DNA of 36,417 nt, taken from NCBI RefSeq assembly GCF_000003605.2, contig NW_003134838.1, forward strand, positions 80,122-116,538, in the 5' to 3' direction. The notes below the pieces were generated by a model, which worked only from the letters and a program-made list of their open reading frames with translations, did no database searches and was not told where the DNA came from. How positions within the stretch are numbered: the stretch's first letter is position 1; each line of letters opens with the position of its first letter. This stretch comes from Saccoglossus kowalevskii. Lineage: Eukaryota > Hemichordata > Enteropneusta > Harrimaniidae. Below, in pieces: positions 1 to 10,364 of this stretch. Position numbers and translations under genes: made by a program.

Positions 1-1822
1 TGTACTCAGGGCTAAGTAGTTTCATGAAACTCTTGAATGATCATATAAGACGGTGTATCGTCCGGAACAACCGACATGAACACAGGGCTTATGCTGCAGG
101 CAAAAATTTATTAGACCCGCTCTAAAGAAATTTGCAACACGCTGACAGTCGCTGTACCCCTTTAAAAAGATTTTTTGAAACAAGTGGAAAACCTCATTTT
201 TTATTTGTTATCGTTCTCTGAACCATAAACGTGCCTTGTAATTTGACAGTACGGCATGTTTGTTTGTTTGTTTAACATTTATTTATTTTGAGTTCTTACT
301 CTCCGATGAGGCCAAACAAAATGCCAAGCGTTGGGTGTTGATCTGAAACGAAACCGTCGAGGAAATTTTTTGGAACCGAATCGAAATTTTCATTGAGTTA
401 AATTCGTGTTAATACAAACTCCGGATATAATGTCTTCTTATAAAACGAATCTGACTGCTCGGTTTCGACTAAAAGATGGAGAAATCGTGTATATTTCTAT
501 AACAGAACTTACCAAATTCATGCACCACGCAATGTTGTATCCAAAATGGCGACAGTATATAAGTGCGCCCTCAACCTCACTGAGTACGATTTACTATTGT
601 TTGTACGATTCTCATTCCCCACACAAAATAATTTACAACATTTTTGTTCAAATTGTAATATACATACTCGTGAAATTAACTACAGCACACACCAGAAACC
701 TGTGTCTCAAGCATTAATATTCACTTATACACTCTATAATGTCACAGCAATTTTCAACTTTTAAAATTGTCTTATTTAAAACATCATCATTAAATCCACA
801 CCAGGTGTGAATCAGTTTCATCTCAAAAAATACGTTTGATGTGAACAACTACATAAACATTTTTAAATATCAATTAATTAATGCCTACATTTACTACGTT
901 CACAGCATTTTATCGGAGCCCTACGGCTCGAGCCAGCAAAAATGGCCATGTATAGTACGCATTCGATACATATGTCCCGACCGAGTATATACAATCTCGG
1001 TATATACGCATCAGGGCCCTACTATCGGAGCCCAAATTACGCCCCCAATCGTGCATCCAAGCTTGAGCCTGTTACTCCCAGCGCAACAAAATCATTCCCT
1101 TCATGTTTATTTATTTATAAATTCAATGGCAGTTGAATCCAACCAACCAATGAACATGCACAGTTTTGCAAACACGTTCAAATGTTATTCAATCGCCAAT
1201 AGAAACTCCTGTTTCGGTTCGAATCGTGAAATATATAAATATTTATAAAGATGAAGAGAATACCTTTGTGGCGCCGAGAGTAGCAAATTCAAAGTCTTCA
1301 AAGTTTACAACTTAGGAAGACCTAGTCACTACGTACAAGTATAATGATAGATGATCTGACACACAGAGCCAGACTAGCAACAATATACACCATAACGAGG
1401 GTCGGCAAGGGTATTTTCGTATCAATCAATTGTTTTTATTCTCGTAATAATGTAATTTCAATAAATAAAACACGTGAATTCGTATACATGGGCAAGGTGT
1501 AAAATGTAATCAGCTATTTTATTCGTCCGTAATTTGTACAAAGATCTTTTTTTTGTAAGCGTATGAAGCATTTTCCACATTAAATGTAGTTCTTACGCAA
1601 TTTCTAATTTTGATTCTTAAACACAAATTATCAAATATATTATATTGTAACTTGAATGTAATTAGGAATTTGCTTTATCTGTAAAGTGTAAAAAACTAAT
1701 TTTTTACTGTAAATGGAACTTTCATTTTATTTCTTGTAAAAACGTAAAATGCTTTTGTTATTTCCTGCAACCTGTACCAGCTATTCCCTTGCACCCCCCA
1801 TAACCCATAAACTTGAACTTAA
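1..1822. other. No gene recognised; AT-rich intergenic DNA
   Basis: I see no coding exon I can defend here. A short TTTG run lies near 258-273. Open frames around 406-717 and 841-1248 have no ATG at their 5' ends, no domain and no good splice context; the second overlaps a MITE copy. An open frame reads in from the left edge to about 124, after a CAG that could be an acceptor, but it is only about 40 codons and may be chance. Confidence 0.5.
892..975 (+). mobile_element. Diverged partial copy of the TA-flanked MITE seen at 6064
   Basis: The left end (TTACTACGTTCACAG) and the core CTACGGCTCGAGCCAGCAAA, followed by ATGGCC and TGTATA, match the intact 120 bp element at 6064-6183. The right terminal repeat cannot be found nearby, so this copy is truncated or badly diverged past about 975. 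It codes for nothing. Confidence 0.6.
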
Positions 1823-2121
1823 AGCGCGGTAGTCGTCGCGCTGCACATGTGCAAACTATATGGGTCTCATATAAACAAAGATGGCGACTTTGACTGTTGC
1901 GCAGATCAACGAGTACGAACTGACACGTTTCCAAGCTTTAATTAGATAATTTTCATGTGATCAGAAGGTATAGAAGGAGCCACCGGCGGTAATCAGACCA
2001 AGTCGCGCCCAGGTCAAACCTCATACTTGTGATTTCCATTTGAAGAGCGTATTGGATTGTGGGAAATTCAATGTTTATCAACACAAATGTCGAACATGCG
2101 CAGCGCAACGACTACCGCGCT
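1823..2121 (+). mobile_element. TTAA-flanked MITE, long subfamily, copy 1
   Basis: A 299 bp element bounded on both sides by TTAA (1819-1822 and 2122-2125). Ends are inverted: AGCGCGGTAGTCGTCGCGCTG at the left and its near complement at the right. The interior holds a stretch with AAGATGGCGAC and GACTGTTGCGCAGA that recurs in inverted orientation at 8460-8757. TTAA target duplications are the hallmark of piggyBac-type transposases, so this is probably a non-autonomous derivative. No coding capacity. Confidence 0.85.
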
Positions 2122-2673
2122 TTAACTTCGAACAAATGAGTTACAAGAAGCCAAAACTTCCAGGATGTGTTTCCCCCTGTCAAAATAACAAGGTGAGGTC
2201 TAAGTGAATGTCTTTTTGTAATTAAATGTAAAATGCTCACGTCAATTAGAGAAAAGTTATTCAACACAATGACTTTTTCTCGGACATTTCAATATACTTT
2301 TTAAAGATATTCCATACCTGTTTCAAATGTTCAATCTGAGACATTCGCTCATTTAAGCTATGTAATGTGTTGATACCCCTACCTCTTACAAGAAGGCCTC
2401 GGCAAATGTTTGCCGTTGGTGGCGTGGTTGAAGGTCCAGAATCAGACTATGCTTGGAGAATGATAAGAAGGTTAAGTTTGTAGTAGAGGTTTTTGCTATT
2501 GCAATTGCATAGCACATTTCTGAAGTAACATATTCTTTGAATCCCATCAAGTAATATATTCTTAGAAAGCTTATTTTTCAAATAATATGAAATGAATATT
2601 CCAACAACAAAAAACTGTATGATAACCGTGCAAATAGAGAAGTTATTTTCGAAGAACCCGAAATACATATTAA

Positions 2674-2812
2674 AGCGGGTGAGTCGTCACCTGCGCATGC
2701 ATCGGATGGCCATCTACAAGCATCTACCCATGCGCCTTTGCGTTTTAGCATGTGTTGCTATCGTCACTTGAGACTCAATTCCCGCGCGTGCGCAGGTGAC
2801 GACCCTCCCGCT
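2674..2812 (+). mobile_element. TTAA-flanked MITE, short subfamily, copy A
   Basis: A 139 bp element between TTAA at 2670-2673 and TTAA at 2813-2816. Terminal repeats read AGCGGG(T/A)G(A/G)GTCGTCACC and continue TGCGCA. Further copies sit at 15214-15382 and 17011-17094. The first bases (AGCG) and the GTCGTC block resemble the long subfamily at 1823 and 8460, so the two may be mobilised by the same transposase. That link is inference. Confidence 0.85.
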
Positions 2813-2816
2813 TTAA

Positions 2817-5337
2817 CATTCAAAGATAAAACTTCTTTTAGTTAAAAAAACGTAAAAACGTAATTCACGATATCATTAACATTTAAAAAAAACAAACATT
2901 TTAACTATTCACCAATTATTTAATGCGTGATTTGCAGGAAATAGAATTCGCAACAACAGCGAATCCTTAAATGCGAGTCCACGTGCACATTTAAGGCATA
3001 TTGACATTGAACTACAAGTCCAAACACCACCGAATGACAAATGAAAATGACTTAAATTTTAACGTTTGGGAAACATTTCACGTAATTTATAACATAAAGC
3101 TAGTCTAAGATGGTTTTCGTTGTTACTATCTAAGTATGTCAACTTTCGAATAATACTAATCATGACGTGTGAAGTTGAGTGTCTCCGCGTTCACTACTTC
3201 GATAAATAGCGCCCGCTAGCGACGAGCTGTACTTTAATGTTACATAAATCTTTGGTTTTATGTGTTCACCCCGCGCGCTATATATAGGAAACAAACCGTT
3301 ATACCCGGAAGTATACGTCAAACTAAATATAACGTGATATGGTATTGAAACGATATAGTGCTTTTATAAATATTAAAAATATCAGATAAACGTGATTTAA
3401 TCAAGTTTTCCGAATTTACTACTCTTATGACCCACCACACAACAAATTACATCGGTACTAGGATTGTCGAGTTAGTGGTGAAATTGCATTTATAGTGCAC
3501 ATGTTAGGTGCCTCACTTGCGTGCACTGAGCTTTGACAATGTACTTTTGATGAAAATGAACAATGCATGTATTTTTTTTTCCTTCAAATAGTCTTCCGTT
3601 ATTTAGTAGTTCCCTCGCACTGCGGTACTCACACAAGGTCTCGGCGGCCATTTCCGACTAAGGTCTATAGTGAAAATAAATTTTCTAACTGAATTTCCCG
3701 AAATAAAGGCTTATCATCTCATCATTTGCAAGCTCCCCCTCCGCACCACAGACTTCACCCACCGTTCCTAGACTCTTTTTAACTATCATGCATCATAATA
3801 ATAATAATAACAAAAACACATGGAATGTGTATGATTTTCAAACGAGATTGTATTTGATATATAACATCAAAAAAAAAATATTAAAGTGAAACACATTTAA
3901 AATAATGAATAAATTCACAACTACAATTTAAACTGCACCATTGTAAATTATTGCTTAGTCGTTCAATGTTTTCGACATTAAAATTGCTTTAAATATTTTG
4001 ATTTATGAAAAAATAACAAATCAGGGTTGTAGAAGTAACTAGAAATTAATAAGTCGTGAATAATCGAACAAATGCTTTGAAAAAAAAGAATAAAATCAAC
4101 TCTATGTGACGATAAATAACTTGAAAGACAGCTCAAATCTGGAATAAACTGCTTTGAAATGTAACCACTTTCAGTAAGGTTCTAACGCTTGGAAAATATA
4201 TCTCTCGTACCCCTAAGAACCCTTGTCACATAGAGGGCGTGCTAGGGTAATATGTATACTAAACACTAAAACAAAACAAAAACAAAAAAACGATGTGACC
4301 ATTATAGTCTACTATTCATTATAGTCCACGCGTGATAAAAAACGTGCAATCCAACTGGAAGAGTAAATAATTCAGAGTCCATAAGAACACCCGGAAAAAA
4401 CTGTTTATAATTTGACATCAAACTGACAAACGTCATATGATCCCAACTGTAAGTGTCTATGAAATAAATTAATATTAGCAAAGTGTGTATATATACGTAC
4501 TTTGCTAGCGTATTGACAAACATTGGTTTACTATTTATAACGAATACTAACGCACAATCACGGTTCAGGGGTCAAACTTATTCAAGCAAACAACACTAAC
4601 ACAAACTGAAATGAAGAGTAAATACAGAAATGATTTCTTGAGTATAATAATATTATGTAAATATGCATTTTTTTTTAATTTTAGATTTGACAATTTAGAA
4701 ACTGACTGATTTATCGATAATGTTGTAAAAATAATTACATGCTGCTTGTTATAAATAAACAATGGATTCCATGCATTCTTCGTCGTGCGGGAGTCAGTGT
4801 CACGTAATGTTTCTGTCCGAGTACGTCATCATAGCTGAATCTCATGATTTGGTATGCCAATCATAACATAAGAAATAGACATTAGACGCGAATGGCCGCC
4901 GACATCTCGTTGCGAGCGGGAGAGCAACCACACTTGCGTGTTTCCCCTTAGAGTAGTGTTTCAATACCCCCGTCATCAAATCCGCTCTTCAAAGTACCAT
5001 GGTTACATAGATCAGTGGAACAGTTGATGTGATCACGAGAGAGAATGGAACACTATTTAAAGGGGAACCGCTCAATCCCATGGATTGCACCAAAGAATCA
5101 TGGGACACTATTGTTTATGTTGTTTACAATGTTAATCTATCTTTTGTTATCCATTGTTATTTTAATCCAGAAAGTAAATTTGTTGTAAAATTAATCTTAA
5201 CTGGAAGGTGCCCCTTTAATGGGCAAAACATAGTCTCGTGGCGCTTTCGCTCGTCGCGAGATATTTGAACATTTTTTGAGCGAGTCTATTTGGTGACGCA
5301 ATCGAACAAGAATACACCGTGCGACTTTTTTGAAGTC
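2817..5337. other. No gene recognised; intergenic
   Basis: Mostly AT-rich sequence with no defensible exon on either strand. There is a short ATA run near 3797 and a solo GCGCCC(G)CTAGCGACGA end at about 3209 that resembles one terminus of the GCGCCCTC MITE family without a visible partner. Short open frames at 4302-4762 on the minus strand lack domains. This interval lies downstream of the minus-strand gene that ends at 5738. Confidence 0.5.
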
Positions 5338-5485
5338 GCGCCCTCTAACAACAAAGAGCTTCTGTGATGTAAAAGATGGCGTAGATAGGTGAGAAATCTC
5401 TATAAAACACAGAACGTTTTTTTTACGTGACCGTGTCGTCACCCATTTAGCCCAGACTATTTAGCGCTTCGTCACCAGAGGGCGC
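5338..5485 (-). mobile_element. GCGCCCTC-type MITE, copy b
   Basis: A 148 bp element with inverted ends: GCGCCCTCTAACAACAAAGAG at the left and CTTCGTCACCAGAGGGCGC at the right. Read on the minus strand it aligns end to end with the element at 9153-9356; both finish with ACRTCACAGAARCTCTTTG followed by TAGAGGGCGC. It lies just beyond the poly(A) signal of the minus-strand gene and codes for nothing. Confidence 0.75.
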
Positions 5486-5498
5486 AAGACATCATGTA

Positions 5499-5504
5499 TT
5501 TATT
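5499..5504 (-). terminator. Poly(A) signal of the proline-rich membrane protein gene
   Basis: AATAAA on the minus strand (TTTATT on plus), about 234 nt past the stop codon at 5738. It is the nearest canonical hexamer after the stop and gives a reasonable 3' UTR length. Confidence 0.55.
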
Positions 5505-5737
5505 TCACAGTCTCGGGCTGTGATTTTACTGTATAACATATTACACAGAGTCCCAGGCCATGATTATTTTCTGTTACCATGGAAGGCATATAGGATTTTC
5601 TACAAATTATCATTATTTCTTCTGTTAATTTAAGCGTGTCTCATTTAGGATTTGTTTTCTAATGTGACGGATAATGTTAAAATAATATTTCGTAGTCGTG
5701 TTGTTACATTCACCATGCTCTATACGTCATAAGCTGT

Positions 5738-5794
5738 TCAGTAATTCCTATGTGCTCGGGCCCATCTCTCATTTTCTTTGCTTTCCATTATACA
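5738..5794 (-). CDS. Proline-rich membrane protein, terminal exon 4
   Basis: The acceptor GTTATTTTTATTTCTAG is excellent and in the required phase 0. It gives CIMESKENERWARAHRNY and then TGA, a short charged tail that fits the end of a membrane span. A competing phase-0 acceptor near 4602 would add only a seven-residue hydrophobic end with no poly(A) signal close by; I prefer this exon. Confidence 0.75.
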   Translation of the reverse strand, partial: CIMESKENERWARAHRNY

Positions 5795-8158
5795 CTAGAA
5801 ATAAAAATAACACAAGTATACTTAGCTTATGCTCATCTAAATATTGAACAATTATCTGAAAACATTATGACTTATTTTGTATTTGCTAATTCCAAATATG
5901 TCCTGATAGATTCTGTATTATTGCAGAATTACGACACGTTAGCTGTTTTTTTGTAATACATAATACATGTACTGATATATTGAGTTCTGGGCAAACAAGG
6001 ATCACACTAATACAGTACTCATGTGTGGATTTCATGGGCGTAGTCAGATATTTGGATACAATATTGCTACGTTCACACGACAGGAGCTCTACGGCTCGAG
6101 CCAGCAAAATGGCCGTGTATACGCGTTCGGCTCTAGCCAGCTCGAGCAAAGTTCGATAGAATGCTGCCGTGTGAACGTAGCAATAGGTATATATGGACTT
6201 ACCAATGCACACCATACGAATACCCAGGGCCAGAATATGATACTGATAATACAATGCAGACAATGGTTGACACGTGACGGCGGGCTGAAAGAAATACACA
6301 TCGTACTCACCAATAAGGATTCGCAGTAAGCGTTTTGAATTGGTAAATTCGTAAATTTTGTCAAGATTTTATCATTGAATTCCTATGGTGGAGATATATC
6401 ATGTTATGCCTTAAAATGGTGACTGGTGACATCGGGTGAAAAAATATACATTTTTAGTTGACGGGGTACTTTTTGTTATTCTGAATTATTAAAATAAAGT
6501 TTCGAAAAGTCCTAAAAATAATATTTCACTTTAAATACTATTTGGCTAACTTTCTCAAAATATGATAATATAACAACAAAAATAATGATATTTCATGTTT
6601 CTATTATTAATAGCTCTTATATTATAGCTCCATGATTGTAATAATAAACCAATGGACAATGTCATGCGATTTATAACCAACTTTTTCATAAATAGGTTTT
6701 AACATTTTCCTGTGTGGTTCGAATTTGCTTATACATCTGCGCGAGCGTTTTGCAAATTTATCTAACGAATGCCGATTTGTCTGAGTCGGTTTTAGGATGT
6801 TACGATGAACAATGATGTTTTTTTTTCCCAAGAAGATTGCATGTCTTCATTACTAACGTGATATTAACTTCATATAACATGAATTACCAAAGATCCCTTT
6901 TATTAAAACTCGGAGTCACTTCTCCCCAGTGAGCCCAACGCACCGTTGAATCGCATGCGCGTACTACATGTGCATGTAGTACAATTATTTTCCCTATATT
7001 CCCCCCAGTCGTCCCAAAACGCTGCCTCCCCGCTCCTTTAGTACGACCCGCACTTACGGTTCATCCTTGATTATGTATGTGGTAGTCCCGGTCACTCGTG
7101 GCTGACTTACAACATTCACCTGTTGACCTGTCGCTCCGTAGTACATTGCGGTGTTCAGGCCGTAACCAGGCTGCCCCGGTGCCGGGCCCACGGGCTGCTC
7201 CCATCCTCCAGGCGGTTGATACGGCTGTGTAAATAAACATGGTGTGAAGTAGGTAATCCATAAGTATACACATTTCTAACGTGTTGACAGATTTTGCTCA
7301 GGGCATATTTATCCAGATGGGATATTTGTCCAGAAAACGATAGAAACCTGACAAAAACTTCCCCTTTCTAAGATTGAACGCACAATATTTGTCCGGTAAC
7401 TCTAACAGCGACCTTTGACATTATTAAATGTTGTTCATCAGAATCATGAACAAGTTTGTTTAAATTTGCATCTTGGGTATGGTTCATCGTAGTCAGATTA
7501 TAATAGTGATTCAATTTTATTTTCGACACAACAAAAATTAGTTCCGAATGTGCCAGTCCAACAGCAGCTAGAACAATGTGCCAAAACACCGGGCCTTGTT
7601 ATTCGTCCGATCAAAGACCACATCCTAATAGACTACCCCTTGGCACGCAACGGCATCTCCCAGTTACAATCTGATTAAAATCTGATGTATTGTAAAGGCT
7701 TTAATTATTTTGGCTATAAACTTATTTTAATTTTATTTTGTATTACTTTTGTTATTAATACCTTTTTATTTTATTATTTTACTTTGATTTTGATTTTGTG
7801 ATTTTTTTTTAATTAAAAAAATAATTAAAGCCCGTACACTACATCAGATTTTAATCAGTGTATGCAAATTTTCCCAACTTTGATTCACTATGCGATAAAC
7901 AAATATTTCCAGCCTATAAATGAAATGTTACATATTATTTACCGGTGGGGGCTCCGTTGGATATTCGCCGGGTTTCCCTTCATGTTCAACGCCTGGTTGA
8001 AACCCTGCCGGTGGTGGCGCCTGTTGCCCAGTTTGGTCTTGCGCTCCTGTTGCATTTGTTGTCGTTGGTTGATTTGGGTCTACTGGGTACGGTGTAACCT
8101 GGGTGTTTGTTTGCATTTGGTCTGATGGATACGGGGTCGTTGTATTATTTTCTGCCAT
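5738..8158 (-). CDS. Proline-rich single-pass membrane protein, four exons, 173 residues, family unknown
   Basis: A complete minus-strand gene. Exons are 8158-7943, 7224-7058, 6284-6203 and 5794-5738. All junctions are GT-AG with matching phases (0, 2, 0): donors GTAAAT, GTAAGT, GTAAGT; acceptors are pyrimidine-rich. The ATG at 8158 sits in a good context (ggcATGG). Residues 1-127 are hydrophilic, rich in Pro, Thr, Gln and Gly, with no signal peptide. Residues 128-135 introduce a conserved-looking RVNHCLHC segment, followed by one hydrophobic span at about 136-155 (IISIIFWPWVFVWCAL) and an 18-residue charged tail ending RAHRNY. PPPPY, a WW-domain ligand of PPxY type, is created at the exon 1/2 junction. 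The layout suggests a tail-anchored or type II/III membrane adaptor that could recruit WW-domain ubiquitin ligases, as LITAF-type and other small Pro-rich membrane proteins do. I do not recognise the exact family, and function is inference. Confidence 0.85.
6064..6183 (+). mobile_element. TA-flanked 120 bp MITE in intron 3 of the minus-strand gene
   Basis: Perfect inverted ends TTGCTACGTTCACACG / CGTGTGAACGTAGCAA, with TA on both sides (6062-6063 and 6184-6185), as expected for a Tc1/mariner-type target duplication. The core holds CGGCTCGAGCCAG and a second CTAGCCAGCTCGAG block. The right end lies only about 13 bp from the exon 3 donor. Confidence 0.88.
6203..6284 (-). CDS. Proline-rich membrane protein, exon 3 (membrane span)
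   Basis: Eighty-two bases coding PPSRVNHCLHC and then the hydrophobic IISIIFWPWVFVWCAL. The acceptor is TGTGTATTTCTTTCAG and the donor TTG|GTAAGT. The phase (2 in, 0 out) fits both neighbours. Confidence 0.85.
7058..7224 (-). CDS. Proline-rich membrane protein, exon 2
   Basis: Codes for residues 73-127. It begins PYQPPGGWEQP, completing PPPPY with exon 1, then a Gly/Tyr-rich stretch (GYGLNTAMYYGATGQQ) and the segment VNVVSQPRVTGTTTYIIKDE. The acceptor is TTTATTTACACAG. The exon closes two bases into a codon at a perfect GTAAGT donor; read straight through, the next codon would be a TAA that belongs to the intron. Confidence 0.88.
7671..7858 (+). mobile_element. MITE with CTGATTAAAATCTGATGTA ends in intron 1 of the minus-strand gene
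   Basis: The first 19 bases are repeated perfectly in inverted orientation at 7840-7858. The inverted match continues with mismatches through GGCTTTAATTATTTT to roughly 41 bp per arm. The AT-rich middle is low complexity. Target duplication is unclear and there is no coding sequence. Confidence 0.82.
7943..8158 (-). CDS. Proline-rich membrane protein, exon 1
   Basis: Codes for residues 1-72, beginning MAENNTTTPYPSDQ and ending TEPPP at a GTAAAT donor in phase 0. The protein starts hydrophilic with two TPYP motifs and no hydrophobic leader, so the N-terminus probably lies in the cytosol. Confidence 0.88.
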
Positions 8159-8459
8159 GCCTACTATAACAAGTGTACCCCGGGGGGTCTGTTTTGTGGA
8201 AAAAAATAAAACATGATATGAAGACGATGATCTGCAACAAGAGCACTTGTTATACGAAACGGAGCAGCCATTGCTCTCAAATGCCTGTGCATTAAGATTA
8301 CTATGATTGTACAGAGACTGCCATTGACGAGGGCGCCCGTTTGGTGGGAGTTACCGTTCTTTTGAAGAAAAAAAACACATTAACATATTAAGGTGAACAC
8401 ATTTAATGACTCGAGACTTCAAACTTTGGTATCCTAATATTTTAGCGTTAAAAAAATGA

Positions 8460-8757
8460 AGGGCGTTGGTCGTCGCGCTGCGCATGTGCGACATTTGCGT
8501 TGATAATCATTGATTTTCCCATAATCCAATGCGCTTTTCTGATGAAATCACGAGTACGAGTTTTGCCCTGGGCGCCACTCTTACTAATTCCTGCCGGCGA
8601 CTCCTTCGATACCAACCAATCACCAAAACAAAATACCTAATTGAAGCTTGGTAACCTCTCAGTATGTACTCGTTGGTCTGCGCAACAGTCAAAATCGCCA
8701 TCTTTGTTTATATGAGACCCATATCTCACGCATGCGCGGCGCGACGACTACCGTCCT
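8460..8757 (-). mobile_element. TTAA-flanked MITE, long subfamily, copy 2 (inverted)
   Basis: A 298 bp element, inverted relative to the copy at 1823-2121. The right end (GGTAGTCGTCGCGC on the minus strand) abuts an intact TTAA at 8758-8761, while the left flank reads ATGA, apparently a decayed TTAA. Shared interior blocks include AAGATGGCGA, GACTGTTGCGCAGACCAACG and TATATGAGACCCATA in complementary orientation. Diverged, so not recent. Confidence 0.82.
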
Positions 8758-9152
8758 TTAATTGTATGCCAACCCGGGCAGAGACAATTGTATGGATTAC
8801 ATTGACTACATATTAAATATTCTTGGATTCCAAATCAAGTAAATCTGGGGGGTGCAAATATTTAAAGTTGGTTTACATATATGCCTGTAGACAATTGTTT
8901 ATTAACTGGAAGATGGTAGGGACCATGTTTCGCATTATGGGCGACGGTTCATTTTTTTCATTTTTAATCGCTTTACCGGTAATAATTTTTTTTCAGTCTT
9001 CAAGCCCACTTCAGTTTTCAAACTGAAAATTGCAAATTATCCATTTTACAAGCGGATTGAAATTGTCAAAGTATTGACATTTTTGCTAATGTCAATAATG
9101 GTTAATGCTTATTTTGACTGATCTAACATCTAATCCAACTTTCTTGTAAAAC

Positions 9153-9356
9153 GCGCCCTCAAGCGACGAACCATTTACATGACGTCAAATGACGTTGATG
9201 GTGAATAAGCAATCTCGATCAATGTGGCAATGTGATTACGTAATTTGTTTTTTTTACTGACGGACGATCACGCGTCAGGACAATATGGACGCCGTGAACG
9301 GCCGGTCCTCTTTTTATCATTTTACGTCACAGAAACTCTTTGCTGCTAGAGGGCGC
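9153..9356 (+). mobile_element. GCGCCCTC-type MITE, copy c
   Basis: A 204 bp element with ends GCGCCCTCAAGCGACGAA and TTTGCTGCTAGAGGGCGC. Just inside the left end lies ATGACGTCAAATGACGTTG, two CRE/ATF-like TGACGT motifs. Same family as 5338, 10140 and 20892. Non-coding. Confidence 0.78.
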
Positions 9357-10139
9357 TACTCATAAGAGAGTTGTACTGGTACAATGTACTGGCATGTCAT
9401 TTATCAGACGACGTGATTACAACGAACTCTACTTTGTGTCTAGTTGTGTCACGCTAAATAACAGTTACCATTGTGACCGATATAATTAGTGCGACGTGGG
9501 AGGCCATAACCAATACTGTACGTTGGTGTTGATAAATACAATAGGGGTCAACCATATGAAATCACGGTCACGTGGTGGTAGAAGAGTGTTACCAATGTAG
9601 CACACCTACGACCCCTATTGTGAATATGAATCCGTCTAAATTATTACATATATATATATTATGACCATGCTGACAGTTTTATAATTATGGGACAGTCACA
9701 TACAGTACAGACTGTCTCACTCTGAAGTTCGTGAAGAGCGTGTTAGGGTCTCCTAAATTTAGACTACTACTGAACCTTAAACAGGATAAGTAAATCAATA
9801 ACAATGACCACACAAAACGCGGTGGAACACGTGATAAACTAGAAATATCTGTGATTACGTATCTTGAGATACTAAAACATGTGTCATTTATTTAAAATGT
9901 GTGGGAAGGACAACGAAACGTCCGACGAGATTATTAATCGGTTTGATGTTCTGTTTAAAAGAAATTGGTCGAGTACATCGCAACGAAGTTCTCGAGGCAA
10001 GATTATCAATTGTTACTCTGAAAGTTAAAAAAAAAATAATTAAATCTTGATTATGTTAGTAGATTTAAAGACCGTATACATGAATGGAGAGTACTCGTGA
10101 TGAATCACCACAATACACTGCACCTTTCCCAATAAGTAC

Positions 10140-10364
10140 GCGCCCTCCAGTGACGAAACGCTTCCGTGACGTTAAAATGACGTAACGGGTGTATCTAATA
10201 TCATTCAAATAGACAACTATGACAGGCTTGTCATTTAGAATGTAGGGAATCTCTCAAACATCCTATTTTTTATGTAATTATTCATAAATCAAAACAATAG
10301 TGACGCTATGGACTGAGTCCCAGAACCGGATTTGAGTCATAGAACAGCTTCGTCACCGGGGCGC
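10140..10364 (+). mobile_element. GCGCCCTC-type MITE, copy d
   Basis: A 225 bp element with ends GCGCCCTCCAGTGACGAA and CTTCGTCACCGGGGCGC. It has GTGACGTTAAAATGACGTAA inside the left end, repeating the paired TGACGT arrangement of the copy at 9153. Non-coding. Confidence 0.75.

Noticed and set aside
1-124. Open frame entering from the left edge
   Set aside because: About 40 codons, not beyond chance, with no recognisable motif.
841-1248. 135-codon open frame
   Set aside because: Starts without ATG, overlaps a MITE copy and has no domain.
4560-4610. Alternative terminal exon of the minus-strand gene (acceptor near 4602)
   Set aside because: It would add only seven hydrophobic residues, has no nearby poly(A) signal, and the exon at 5794 is closer with an equally good acceptor.
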